Assembly: GCA_036346405.1 (NCBI GenBank)
Contig: CM070548.1
Coordinates: 71,271,739-71,335,738 of the forward strand
Source of the DNA: Phyllostachys edulis
Lineage: Eukaryota; Streptophyta; Magnoliopsida; Poales; Poaceae
Direction: 5' to 3'
DNA: 64,000 nucleotides
Made by a program: the position numbers and the translations under genes. The stretch's first letter is position 1; the number at the start of each line of letters is the position of its first letter. Below, in pieces: positions 56,801 through 64,000 of this stretch. Below the pieces are notes generated by a model. It worked only from the letters and a program-made list of their open reading frames with translations. It did no database searches and was not told where the DNA came from.

Positions 56801-59800
56801 TGAATACTATTAATGCTGTCAGGTTTAGACATGTACACCCATAGGTCCATTTTAGTGAACCCTAGCCCTTTGCTGGATTAAAAGAGATATTAAGGTAATA
56901 GGATATTTAATCGGAATTAGAAGAGTGGTTAGATATTAATCGAGTATCATTAATCCTTAAGCTCACATACGCTTAGGAACCAATTAACCATCAGCCCATC
57001 ACAACACTCACTATCAAGAGTGACCCAGAAGTCAGCAATCTTTCATCTCAGATCCTGAAATGGAATATTCTGGCATATTCCTTCGTCTATATTTTCTATC
57101 ATTTCATGTGATAGCAATCTTCCGGACATTCGTTCTCCCTCATACGAACTCTAATTCCATCGATTCTTGTTCCTAAATTCATATAAATTTAATACCTTTC
57201 TTTTGGTTCTAATTTGATATTTTTTTGATTTTATTTGGAATTATTATATTTATTTGGCTCTTTTCACAAGATGTAGATTCTAGCGTCTCAAGAATTCGGA
57301 ATTCGGCCGAAGCATATCAAAACGTCAACGAAGGCAAGTCGTAGACTTTTGGTCATATTGTACCCATTTTATAAAATTATATTATTTTATATCAGCATGC
57401 ATTGCTATTTTTATATCAATGGTTCTCGGAAATAGTTAAATACCTACTTGACAGTATGACTCCGTTGAATAATTGTGAATGATATGTTGACATGTACCCT
57501 TGGACACCCTAGGTTGAGAAATTTTAGTTGGACATTATTGTAATACCAACATGGGTGTGCATTATGCTTACTCCTGCTTTAGTTATGTGATGGTCTCTCA
57601 ATCACATGATTCAATAATGATAAATTTGACTTAATGATATATGGAATTGTGGCGCGGCCACTGTTGTTAAAATTTGTTGTGCCATGGCAAGGGTTGACAT
57701 TTGGCCGGGGTTGAACCGAAAATGATTTCGTACTCAGGCGAATGATCGTGCAGTAAAGGGGATGATTCGGGATGTGGTTGCGTCGCCTGAGTAGACACTA
57801 AGGACTTAACTTTGTATGCCATTGATCTGGGCCATACCGTACAACCACATGTCCAGGATGGGGTGGACCTGGCTGACTAATTAGCAATGCTTTGATTCGG
57901 TTCTATTTTGGTGGAAGTGTGAACCCTGGATTAGACATTCACACTTGGCGTAAGAGGGGGCCCAGAATGGCGAATCCTTAGTAAGCAGAACCGGGTCAAA
58001 ACAGAACTTTATAAAAGCCTTGTTATAATCACTTAGTCACATGCCTTCAGAAGCGTGTAATGTCTGACATTATAAGATGATTATCTCTTGCGGGTCAAGC
58101 TGTACAACCTCTGCAGAGTGTAAAACTATTCGAATAGCTGTGTCCCCAATTATGGACAATGCTTGGTGATTTCACACGAGAGGTAGATTTTGAAAAACTA
58201 TTGGAATGGTGGTTGGGATTGGAGTGGATAGTTTTGGTTGATGTTTGGGAAGTGAACAAGGTATTCACTAGTCGTTTTAAAGAACTTATTTACTTATGTA
58301 TTAGTCTCTTTCAAATTATGTTTTTCAATCTATTTACTGTCAATATTGTTTTCTACAAAATAGCCGTAAAGCTATCCTTGTTGAGCCTTGCATACATTTC
58401 CCTGCGACTTGCTGAGTACTTTATGTACTCACGGCTATACGTCATTTGTTGATCAGTCACCGAGGAAGAATCAGGAACCGCAGAGTTCTACAAGGAAGAA
58501 TATTTTGAAGACCAGGCGAACTAGATCGCGTTCTACACTCGATTGCCTATGGGCATGTCGGGTGACCACCACGAGGCGTTTTGGTTTCCGCTGCAAGTTA
58601 TCTTTTGTCGTTAAAGTCCAATGCAGCCAATTTTGTAAGAACAGACCATAAGGTCCTTTTGCTACTAAATAATATTAATTTGTCTGCTTCATCGATATTT
58701 GGTTGTATGGTTATGATTGTCACTGATGACATCATGGTGTGAGCTAGCTACTGATCCAGGGACTAGTTCAAATATACAAAGAGGGTCTCGGGTCCATAGA
58801 TCCAGGGTCCCGACACAATGCCAGTAAAAAAATGGTTATTTATTGAAATCGTATCGCAGACGGTTCTATTATGGAACCATCTGTGATATGGGACCATATC
58901 ATGGACGGTTCTATTATGGAACCGTCTGTGATAAGTATCACTGGCGGTTCCATAATAGAACTGTCTGCGATATCCCTTTATTAATAGGTGCTCGCTAGGG
59001 TTTGTGCCCTTACTCGTCACTCCCAATGCCCGTTCCCCTCTCCACCCGAGTACCCCCGACCTCGACGCCGCCGCCCGAAGCCTCCTCCCCGACGGCCGCA
59101 CCCAAGTCGCGCCTTCTCCCCGACACCGTCGCCGACGCTGCCCTTCTTCTCGTCGCTGCCGGTTGTGACACCTTGGTTCAATGCACAAGACACTCTTACG
59201 ATAAGAGTGTCTTGTGCAGTGTCACCATCGTGACACAAGTACGGTGACGCTACCGCCACCGGTCCAATCGACCTCCCCCCCATCCAAATCCACCTCCCCG
59301 CCGCCAGATCTGCCTTCCCCCTCTTCGTCCTCTCCCTCGGCGTGCGCAACCCCGGCTACATTATTTTTCTCATTTTCCATTCTCTGTTGCTTCAGTTTTT
59401 GGGTTTGAGTTTGACTTGTTTACCGATGTGGGTTGTTGTTGCTTATGCATACATGAAGGAGATGGATGTGGTGAGTTACTACCAGTGGTCGATTTGTCGG
59501 TTGCACTGGGGTAACTACTCCCTTTTACTCTCTATCCCTTTCCCTCCTATTGCTCTGTGATGTGGGTAATGAATGATGTGGGCTATGGTGGGTGTTCTAT
59601 GATGGTTAGATGATATGGGTGGGTTCTCTGTGTATGATGTTGGTTCATAAGATGTGGTTCGAATGGGGCAAAACATCAGTCTATACACATACAAATTTTT
59701 GTACATGTAACTAATCTTATGGTATTCTGCTTTTGAAAGCTATAATTAACTTTTCATATTTGTAAAGGTTAGGCTAATTTATAAAGCTGCAATTGACATA

Positions 59801-59929
59801 CAAATTTATGGAATTTTTTACCTAGCTTGTGTCTCTAATCATCAATTATTTATTAATTGGTGTGTTGGTGCTCGTACTGGAATGGGTTGGTGATCTGAGA
59901 GCTATTGTGGCATGGGTTCTAATTGAGCA

Positions 59930-59964
<35 letters not shown>

Positions 59965-60240
59965 CGTAGTCCCTTGTTAGTTAACTCGAGGCCTAAATTC
60001 ACTAGCTAGCTCACTCCTTGGGCTTTCATCCTAAATGTGCAGTGAACCTGACCTACTTCATCGAACTGACACACTAGAGTGTGTGATTTGTTTCATGCCA
60101 AGTGCATATGGAGGATTGGCATGAAGCAAATCACACAGTCCAGTGTGTCAGGTTCAATAAAGTAGGCCGTGGTTCACCCACGCTAGGATGAACACCCAAG
60201 AAGCAAGGTAGCTAGTTGAATTCAAGCCTCGAGTTAGTTA

Positions 60241-60337
<97 letters not shown>

Positions 60338-63300
60338 TCGGTTTTAATGGCACAAGCGTACCATCGCTGGAGATTTTATAGAGAAACAACTATCACAATC
60401 GGTTTCATCTACAAATCATTCAGGAACTATCACAGGCAGTTACGAAGTTAATAACCGCTCAGGATAGTATGCATCATGCATTTGTTCAAAACCGCTCAGT
60501 GATGGCCTTATGTCATTACTGACCCATAAACTCAGACGGCTCACGAAACCATCCGTGATAACATTTTTGAACCGTCTGTGAAGACCTTTTCTGTAGTAGT
60601 AGGATCAAATTATTTGCAAGAGTTTGGAATTGCCAACTAATGTATGGAGTATTGTTTTTCTATGGGGCAATTGTCTACATGCACCAATCAAACCTCAAAT
60701 TCTAAAAATATCATTGAAAACTCTCTTATTGTAAATATGTTATTGTTTTGTGCATTTTCATCTTGAAATGCCACTCCTGTTGCCTTCCACTGGATTTTGA
60801 GTGGGCATTGCTAAAGCATTTGACATGCATTGTGAAACTCAGTTAGTATAATTGTGTGTGAGTATCACTGACTTTGAAGGACCATTGGCATCTATTCCTA
60901 GTCTCACCCTAAAGAGAGACAAGAAAAAACATCTACCGTCTAAGAAAAAAGAATTAGTAGCATCGATACAACTTTTTATTGGGGACTTTCCTATTACCCA
61001 ACTCAGAATGCTCCTTGCCAACCTACTTTTGAAGCTAGCCAGTCCACTCAGAACTCAGAAGCAAATATAAATGCTTGAAGGGCTAATGTGGAAAGTAACG
61101 GGAGTGACATTTCGAGATAAAAACACACTAAGCAATGATATATTCATAATAAGAGAGTTTTCGATGACACTTTTAGAATTTGAGGTTTCACGAGTGGTAT
61201 GGAGTCGATTGCCCCTTTTTATATAGTGTGAGTGTCTAATGAAAAAGGATGAAAGGTGACCAAGAAGTTCTTTGCATGTATAGCACTCACGCAAAATAAA
61301 AGATACTCCCTCCGGTCAATGTATTGAGTTCGGTCGGGCTTGGTCGCCGTTGCGCCTTAAAAGATGGAGTAGACACTGGACATAATACCTAATGTAGTGG
61401 TATATAAAGTTAATCTAGTACGAATTTTATATGAAGCAGCGTACAAATCTGTTGGGTTCTTTTTACAGATCCTTAAATTAATCCAGACGGGCCTAAGGAG
61501 TTAGGAAAAATTAGGTAGTGACATCCCAGTCTTCGTGATATAGAGAAATGACATTATATCCGTAGCTGACCCTCTAATAACATCGTGAACAGCTAAAAAT
61601 TAGAAAAAATAATATCTACAAAGTAAAATAACGTTTTTACCCCCTCTCTCTTGCATCCCCCTCTTCTCCGACCGAGCTGTGCCGCCACCACCGCCGGTCT
61701 CCAAGTCACACCGCCTCTCTCTCTCTCCCTTTTCTCCGGCTAAGACACGTTGCTTCCCCCGAGTCGTGTCACCGCCACCGCTGGTCCCCAAGCACGCCGC
61801 CACTATCGGTCCATGCCGCTGCCACCGGTCTCCAAACCGCGCCGCGTCGGTGTGCTCCCGATAGCGCGGTGCGGCTTCGCCTCGGCATTAGTCTCCAAGC
61901 GGCGACGGCGCGGCCCGAGGAGGCACGGCGCAGCCGGAGAGAGATCTCAAGAGGGGACACCAGAGTTGGGGAATATGAGAGACAATTGTGTCTTTTTGAA
62001 AATTTTGTGAAGAAATATTCTCTTAAGAGTGTTGTTTTCCAGTTTTATTTAGCATTTTGGATGTTATTTAGCAATCAAATTTCATTGCGATGATATTTCT
62101 TTAATTATAACTTTTTGCGATGTTACTGGTCTAATTGTCCAAAGGAGTTGATGTTACTGATCTAATTGTCCAAAGGAGTTAGCTAGAAAAACAGCATCCT
62201 TTTATATTTGTAGAGGGATTTTAGAATTGTTTAGCCGGCAGTTGCCAGTTTTCAATCAGTTTTAGAAAGAGGAGCAATCATTAACCGTTCTCTATGCGGC
62301 TGCTTGGGATAAACTAAGCAGGCTTTCCAGGCTCAAAGGCAGGAGCAGCTGGAGGCGGCGGCGCCGACGCCCACCACCACCACCCTTCCATGGCCAGCAA
62401 CACCAACAGCAGAAAGATGAATTCCTCCCAGCTGAGCTTCACGTCCGGGCCGCAAGGAGCCGCCGCCCACCTCTCGCGGACCTCCGAGGACGGCGCCCGC
62501 CTATTCCCGGGCGCGGACCGCGCGGCAGGCCACCCCGGCGAGAACGCCGTGCCGCGCAGCTCCTTCTCGGCCGGCGGCGGCGGGGGCTTCTCCATCGTCG
62601 GGCCGTGGGACGAGTCAAGGGACATCGTTGCCACCCTCGGCGGGTACGAGTTTAGCGGCATGGCGAGCTCGTCGACGCTGGAGATGGCGGGCATGGACAG
62701 GTACATGCAGCTGCAGCAAGACCAGGTGCCGTTCAAAGTGCGGGCCAAGCGCGGCTGCGCAACGCACCCCAGGAGCATCGCCGAGAGGGTATGTATTTAT
62801 GCACAGTCACGCACATACACACGCTGACACGTCGATAACTTCTGCGAACGTAACATGTAAACGCACTCGTATACTTTGTTGGTTAATTTAGATTGCTCAT
62901 TCTATTCCACGATGGTGATGGCAGGAACGGAGGACGAGGATCAGCGAGAAGCTCAGGAAGCTGCAAGAGCTAGTGCCCAACATGGACAAGGTAATATAGT
63001 TAATCGCAACGTCGATCGCTGTATACATGCAGGCTTGCTATTTGTACAAAGCACTCCTGTGTAATTGTTTTGTTTGTGTACATGCTGCAAACTATATTGA
63101 AGTGATCCTGTTTGTCTAAATGTTACAGCAAACGAGCACCTCGGACATGTTGGACCTCGCAGTTGAGCACATCAAGGGCCTCCAGAGCCAGCTGCAGGTA
63201 CACAATATATGCTACAGTACTAGTCTGATCTCAACAAGAAAAAAAAAAGCTTCTTTCACAAAAAGTCCCATGCTTTTCGTGTTACTTCTCATGCGTTAGC

Positions 63301-63401
63301 ATTGATTAACCTAAGCATTTGTTTTCTAAGACATTACTGATCTGTATATGCAGACTCTGAAGCATGAGCAGGAGAAATGTACCTGCTGCAGCAAGCCTTG
63401 A
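41139..63401 (+). CDS. bHLH transcription factor, FBH/AKS (bHLH122/128/130-like) subgroup; five exons
   Basis: A DNA-binding regulator of the plant bHLH subgroup that includes FLOWERING BHLH and AKS proteins, which bind E-boxes in the nucleus. The exons are 41139-41412, 62331-62788, 62925-62990, 63129-63197 and 63354-63401. All junctions are GT..AG and the joined frame is 915 nt (304 residues). Residues 80-92 include the conserved HSSSPAGFF motif. The basic region KVRAKRGCATHPRSIAER ends exon 2 at residue 244; E243 and R247 fit the E9/R13 contact pair, and position 5 is Arg239 rather than His. Exons 3-4 encode helix-loop-helix (KLRKLQELVPNMDK, then SDMLDLAVEHIKGLQSQL). The protein ends in a Cys-rich CTCCSKP tail. 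The N-terminus is short for the family. The striking oddity is a 20.9-kb transposon-filled first intron. No stop or frameshift is seen. Confidence 0.88.
41434..42947. other. Intron 1 proximal part, no gene
   Basis: To about 41940 this looks like ordinary intron. From about 41945 to 42115 it carries a TATGCCATC..ATACCACCGTGTTTCAAATTTT pattern that recurs inverted near 48870-48965, possibly the terminal repeats of a Mutator-like element into which X3 inserted. The GC-rich frames at 42100-42900 have no recognised domain. Confidence 0.45.
43070..43430. repeat. Direct duplication inside X3, copy 1 (copy 2 at 45150-45420)
   Basis: The run from the TATCACAGACGGTTTGTAGAT motif through CTTTTGTATTGCTAAATCT and CCCTCTGAAACAAGCA to AACTCAAATG is repeated in the same orientation and order about 2.1 kb downstream at 45150-45420. 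Copies differ at scattered bases. This points to a tandem duplication or to two nested related CACTA ends. Confidence 0.8.
43440..45070. other. X3 interior without recognised gene
   Basis: Mostly AT-rich to 44640. From 44680 to 45050 there is a GGAGGAGG-rich, low-complexity part whose Gly/Arg-rich frames are not convincing genes. A reversed form of the CTAGGGTTTG phrase seen at the same relative place in X2 lies at 45050. Confidence 0.45.
45404..47965 (-). pseudogene. CACTA TNP2-type transposase, decayed
   Basis: Read on the minus strand from about 47965, a transposase-associated domain comes first (WMYAENHMSEEYINGVHAF, YPCIDCKN). The longest piece (47788-46934, 284 codons) follows, with the zinc motif CPVCNVSRYKC and FGLSTDGMNPFDNM. 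Next comes the TNP2 core in broken frames: CIYNLSRLCMKQKYILLSIL, GPKQLGNDIDMYLAPLI, KRENFTLCSLLFCTINDYPA and IDIMHVEKNVCDSLIGLLL. A DUF4218-like block ends it (FFNIIAQKVIDPEVL, REMYFPPLFFDIMVHLIVH). At least five frame breaks or stops occur. In active elements this protein cuts the CACTA ends; this one is dead. Its transcription would be antisense to the bHLH gene. Confidence 0.88.
48724..51300. other. Intron 1 middle part: mixed repeats, possible LTR remnant
   Basis: No coding sequence recognised. About 49640-50330 looks like LTR-type DNA: a TATA-like GTTATAAGGGG (50044), a CATTCAATACAGGAACACAAG segment and a GCCTGAACCTG phrase typical of grass LTR leader regions, but no termini were found. 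About 50480-51030 carries GGGCC/GGCCG-rich words. A (TG)n run lies at 50671-50702 and an (AT)n run at 50833-50860. Confidence 0.4.
51301..52316. mobile_element. Probable Mutator-like fragment
   Basis: The left part opens GACAATGTCCATATGACCCCC, a form seen at many grass Mutator-like termini. A partial inverted match (GGTTTCGC..ACATGGC) lies near 52285-52315, but the outermost right end is missing. A 20-bp unit TGGTTTTGCTCACATGGCGG occurs three times at 51427-51487. A (GA)n run lies at 51636-51664. The long frames on both strands are low-complexity and unconvincing. Confidence 0.45.
52320..52700. mobile_element. Tourist-like MITE, 381 bp
   Basis: Ends GGCTGCTCCCAGTG and CATTAAAAACAGCC are inverted repeats with a few mismatches. 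TTA flanks both sides (52317-52319 and 52701-52703), the PIF/Harbinger target duplication. Non-coding. Confidence 0.7.
52704..53472. other. Intron sequence without gene
   Basis: A GGGTGGGTGGG then G9 run lies at 52776-52798. Short frames at 53274-53541 show no domain. Nothing else supported. Confidence 0.4.
53473..53798. repeat. Uninterrupted inverted copy of the Pack-MULE target region
   Basis: The reverse complement of 35071-35349 joined directly to 37881-37962, without the 2.5-kb Pack-MULE. The junction corresponds to about 53540-53551 in an A/T-rich stretch. It ends at the terminus of X2 (53799), just as the other copy ends at the terminus of X1 (35070). Confidence 0.85.
54157..55072 (+). 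pseudogene. gypsy integrase C-terminal half with chromodomain
   Basis: The open piece to 54866 has the second catalytic Asp (VSDRGSQF) and the Glu (QTERVNQ), so both are kept. It continues with a RQKSYADNRRRDL segment and an LKGICRFRVSEKLAPRYIGPF block, which is the C-terminal chromovirus fold, then PPQLLGMHDVFHVSQLKKC. After the stop at 54864-54866 the frame resumes with a chromodomain-like PIKILEGAEQVTRTK..VQWSNHTEEEAT, another stop, and the terminal SQPDSRVRDSL. The upstream half, including the first Asp and zinc finger, is absent. Confidence 0.88.
55089..58816 (+). repeat. 3' LTR of the gypsy element (3.73 kb)
   Basis: Begins TATAACATCCCAAAG after a purine tract (AAGGGGGGGGG, 55072-55082) and ends GGGTCCCGACA. 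It shares landmarks with the LTRs at 13548, 18831 and 30351: CCTCATACGAACTC (57149), GGCAAGTCGTAGAC (57333), CTCTGCAGAGTGT (58111) and GACCATAAGGTCC (58644). The large frames at 55389-56148 (Pro/Ser-rich) are artefacts of GC-rich LTR sequence. In sense orientation it could supply a promoter or a polyadenylation site inside the bHLH intron. Confidence 0.85.
58817..59931. other. Right interior of CACTA X2
   Basis: From the TGCCAGTAAAAAAATGG phrase, the mirror of 33540-33572 in X1, through subterminal palindromes, a GC-rich stretch, a short hairpin built on GACACTCTTACG (59185-59218), and sequence that is the reverse complement of 29590-30350. No gene. Confidence 0.75.
59976..60241. repeat. Large hairpin bordered by (AT)n runs in X2
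   Basis: Arms of about 125 bp (59976-60101 and 60116-60241), roughly 80-85% complementary, around a 14-bp loop. (AT)n runs lie at both bases: 59933-59962 and 60242-60335. The landmarks are GTTAGTTAACTCGAGGC outside and TGACACACT/AGTGTGTCA inside. It resembles foldback elements that insert in TA microsatellites (Micron-like). A shortened version is in X1. Confidence 0.82.
60242..60335. repeat. (AT)n microsatellite, about 94 bp
   Basis: Pure alternating TA. It is the right base of the X2 hairpin; the left base is the 30-bp run at 59933-59962. Confidence 0.95.
60664..61215. mobile_element. Mutator-type MITE, 552 bp
   Basis: Terminal inverted repeats of about 95 bp begin GGGGCAATTG on the left and end CGATTGCCCC on the right, and share the AACCTCAAATTCTAAAA and GAAAACTCTCTTATT blocks. 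Flanking 9-mers TTTTTCTAT (60655-60663) and TTTTTATAT (61216-61224) match at eight of nine positions, the Mutator duplication length. The short frame inside is not a gene. Confidence 0.85.
61306..61501. mobile_element. Possible Stowaway-like MITE
   Basis: TACTCCCTCCGGTCAATG at the left is the classical Stowaway terminus next to a TA target. The right end (GACGGGCCTAAGGAGTTA) is only a degenerate inverse of it. Confidence 0.45.
61502..62330. other. Intron 1 distal part
   Basis: GC-rich low-complexity frames at 61600-62000 show no domain. A perfect-length tandem pair of a 31-bp unit GATGTTACTGRTCTAATTGT.. lies at 62119-62180 with one difference. The intron ends AACTAAGCAGGCTTTCCAG, with two AGs that could serve as acceptors. 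Confidence 0.5.
62119..62180. repeat. 31-bp tandem duplication near the exon 2 acceptor
   Basis: Two adjacent 31-bp units (62119-62149 and 62150-62180) differ at one base. It lies 150-210 bp before the acceptor of exon 2. Confidence 0.95.
62331..63401 (+). CDS. bHLH gene exons 2-5
   Basis: Exon 2 (62331-62788) opens GSKAGAAGGGG, continues with SSQLSFTSGPQG, RTSEDGARLF and SIVGPWDESRDIVATLGGYEF, and ends in the basic region. Short introns then separate the three bHLH exons: 62789-62924 (GTATGT..GCAG), 62991-63128 (GTAATA..ACAG) and 63198-63353 (GTACAC..GCAG). The stop codon is TGA at 63399-63401. Two AG acceptors 9 nt apart (ending 62321 and 62330) both keep frame; the second was chosen because it sits after a better pyrimidine context (CTTTCCAG). 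Confidence 0.88.
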
Positions 63402-64000
63402 CTGATCAAAAGGCATCGATCCGTAGCCATGTGAAGGACGATACCCTTTCCTTGAGAGAAATGTACATGGATGTACTGATGCTATCGACAACAATCCCGA
63501 TCGATCGAAACCCGTGGAAGTTTGTACATTTTTAGAGAACATGGAAGGACGACGCGACTAGGCGAAGACGGATGGATGCATGGCGCGCGACGGCGCATAT
63601 ATCATACATGAAGGTGCAGTGTATGCCATGCACGCACGCACGCACGGAGCTCCACCATTTCAATTTGGAAAGCTATCGATCGATCCAGGCCATGCTCAGC
63701 TAGCTACTGCAAAATGGCAGCCGTTCTGATCCTGTAACTGACTGCTACCTTGTAGTTTAGGTAAAAAAAAATCAACGAGATTGTTATGTTTTTCTTCAAA
63801 ATTTTGATCATCCAAAAATGACTATATTTTTAATTGCCACTGAATTTGGGGGTAGCTGGCTTAGAACTTCTACTTTGATCACTCTCACTCTCTGTTCTAA
63901 TCAGCAGCTTGCATGCCATGGGAGTAAGTAATATGGGTTAATGAAATTTCCGCCAGTTTCCTGTAGCAGCTGCTAGTATGCAATTATGCATGGTGAGTTG
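63402..64000 (+). other. 3' UTR and downstream region of the bHLH gene
   Basis: Follows the TGA at 63399-63401. No further gene. Short direct repeats (CATGCACGCACGCACGCACGG, 63624-63645, in pieces) and an A-run at 63763 are visible. No clear AATAAA signal is seen, which is usual for plants. Confidence 0.55.

Larger units (their letters stand above)
54150..58816 (+). mobile_element. 5'-truncated Ty3/gypsy element (chromodomain lineage) inside X2
   Basis: The first recognisable residues (LHGVPKKIVSDRG) are in mid-integrase, right after the X2 subterminal array. The element then runs through the integrase C-terminus, a chromodomain-like tail and a 3.7-kb 3' LTR. The 5' LTR, gag and most of pol are missing, together with the piece of X2 that should hold the F-box gene, so insertion was followed by a deletion or recombination. 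It is in the same orientation as the bHLH gene. Confidence 0.82.
53799..60601. mobile_element. CACTA element X2, split by a gypsy 3' half
   Basis: The left terminus CACTACTACAAAAAGG is intact. The right terminus CCTTTTCTGTAGTAGTA differs from the expected TAGTG only in the last base. Flanking triplets TGA and GGA match at two positions. Subterminal CACAGACGGTT arrays lie at 53835-54050, 58855-58975 and 60385-60590. The order and sequence of parts mirror X1 in reverse orientation. The middle, where X1 has the F-box pseudogene, is replaced by a gypsy fragment (54150-58816). No transposase. Confidence 0.75.
41413..62330 (+). other. Giant first intron of the bHLH gene (20,918 bp)
   Basis: The interval between the exon 1 donor and exon 2 acceptor contains no further exon of this family, because the codon split across the junction and the family sequence join exactly. 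It contains CACTA X3, a Mutator-like fragment, Tourist-like, Mutator and Stowaway-like MITEs, CACTA X2 with a nested gypsy 3' half, and several microsatellites. Well over half of it is transposon. Related genes usually have a short first intron, so the expansion is an inference from family knowledge. Confidence 0.8.

Noticed and set aside
61679..62010. Pro/Arg-rich frames near the end of the intron
   Set aside because: Low-complexity GC-rich sequence with no family motif and no splice link to the bHLH exons.
1..64000. tRNA, rRNA, CRISPR arrays, bacterial operons or integrated viral genomes
   Set aside because: None seen. The only tRNA-like match is the 13-base primer site at 10156, and reverse-transcriptase and integrase sequences belong to LTR retrotransposons.

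Overview
This window is a stretch of a plant nuclear genome, almost certainly a grass (Poaceae). The evidence is dense nested transposable elements of grass type: Ty3/gypsy LTRs opening TGTAACATCCC, CACTA elements with CACAGACGGTT subterminal repeats, Tourist, hAT and Mutator MITEs, and captured host-gene fragments. One intact-looking spliced host gene is recognised, plus spliced or fragmentary pseudogenes. I see no rRNA, tRNA, CRISPR array or bacterial operon. The species cannot be told from the sequence alone.

Layout, left to right. 0.7-5.7 kb: a decayed Ty1/copia element with its 3' LTR. 6.0-13.5 kb: a Ty3/gypsy element that keeps gag but has lost nearly all of pol; its 5' LTR is split by a solo LTR with a perfect 5-bp target duplication. 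13.5-21.6 kb: two further gypsy LTR pieces flanking a partial CACTA copy (16.4-18.1 kb) that ends in a long hairpin. 22.6-22.9 kb: a hAT MITE with a perfect 8-bp duplication. 23.0-26.8 kb: a Mutator-like element carrying a multi-exon plant-mobile-domain gene. 27.0-28.2 kb: a Tourist-like element carrying an exon-intron piece of a cytosolic HSP70 gene. 29.2-35.1 kb: a CACTA element (X1) holding an F-box pseudogene and interrupted by a 3.07-kb solo LTR. 35.35-37.88 kb: a Pack-MULE holding WAT1-like and AMT1 ammonium-transporter fragments. 38-40.8 kb: little that can be recognised.

41.1-63.4 kb is the main gene: a five-exon bHLH transcription factor of the FBH/AKS (bHLH122/128/130) subgroup on the + strand. 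Exon 1 (41139-41412) and exon 2 (62331-62788) are separated by a 20.9-kb first intron. The intron contains a CACTA element with a broken TNP2 transposase (X3), a second CACTA copy (X2) holding the 3' half of a chromodomain-type gypsy element, and several MITEs. The joined reading frame is open for 304 codons across five exons with canonical GT..AG junctions.

The repeats explain one another. X2, in the bHLH intron, is an inverted relative of X1 upstream. Its inner part supplies the empty site for the solo LTR in X1, and sequence beside X2 supplies the empty site for the Pack-MULE beside X1. X3 looks like the decayed coding member of the same CACTA family. The window therefore records a relative order of insertions around a gene whose transcript must cross more than 20 kb of transposon-rich DNA.
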